Translations under genes and position numbers: made by a program
The notes under the pieces: generated by a model
Database searches by the model: none
The model's input: only the letters and a program-made list of their open reading frames with translations
What the model was told of the DNA's origin: nothing
Part shown: positions 5,930-5,962 of the stretch, in pieces
Layout: each line of letters starts with the position of its first letter
Position numbering within the stretch: position 1 is the stretch's first letter
DNA from: an uncultured Porphyromonadaceae bacterium
Lineage (GTDB): Bacteria; Bacteroidota; Bacteroidia; Bacteroidales; Muribaculaceae
Length of the DNA: 5,962 nucleotides
NCBI GenBank assembly: GCA_902475285.1
Contig: CABRZA010000146.1
Span: 1-5,962, forward strand
Direction of reading: 5' to 3'

Positions 5930-5962
5930 ATGAAATTTTGGACAAAGGCAATTAATGATTTT
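5930..5962 (+). CDS. Possible start of a further gene (cut by window end)
   Basis: An ATG at 5930 opens a frame reading MKFWTKAINDF that stays open to the window end (11 codons). A near-consensus -7 box ends about nine bases upstream. There is too little sequence to identify a product, and the frame may be chance. Confidence 0.3.
   Translation, partial: MKFWTKAINDF

Overview
The window looks like chromosomal DNA of a gut Bacteroidales bacterium, most likely Muribaculaceae or a near relative. The clues are two Bacteroidota-type lipoproteins with a DUF6562-like (fimbrillin-like) N-terminal domain, an acidic lipoprotein export motif after the lipobox Cys, the near absence of Shine-Dalgarno sites, a TAnnTTTG-type -7 promoter box, and a fairly GC-rich codon choice. 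The taxonomic call is inference; no rRNA or marker gene is present.

Layout, all on the + strand. (1) 1-2169: a surface lipoprotein gene cut off at its 5' end by the window edge. Frame 1 is open from base 1, and alignment with its neighbour predicts that the lipobox Cys codon lies immediately outside the window. (2) 2170-2376: a 207-base spacer with a strong GC hairpin just after the first gene and, nearer the second gene, a perfect Shine-Dalgarno-like site in front of a 14-codon mini-ORF. (3) 2377-4689: a complete 770-residue paralogue of the first gene. (4) 4690-4830: a spacer with a clear intrinsic terminator and a -7 promoter box that almost touches the next start codon. (5) 4831-5823: a secreted protein with MORN repeats joined to a GH25 lysozyme (muramidase) domain. 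(6) 5824-5962: a non-coding tail that may hold the promoter and first 11 codons of another gene.

The two lipoproteins share one plan: lipobox Cys, short acidic tether, a DUF6562-like domain of about 280 residues, then a C-terminal right-handed beta-helix built from GLUG-like repeats. The N-terminal domains are closely similar, with near-identical DNA in places, while the helical parts have diverged in length and sequence. This fits a tandem duplication followed by diversification of the exposed part, as expected for adhesin or pilus-tip-like surface proteins. The MORN-GH25 gene appears to be a separate transcription unit concerned with peptidoglycan cleavage; nothing in the sequence ties it functionally to the lipoproteins.

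I do not see a clearly new defence or mobile system. The points most worth checking are the mini-ORF with its strong Shine-Dalgarno site in a lineage that rarely uses one, the possible leaderless start of the lysozyme gene, the cysteine ladder in the beta-helix repeats, and a conserved Arg at the position where type V pilins are processed.
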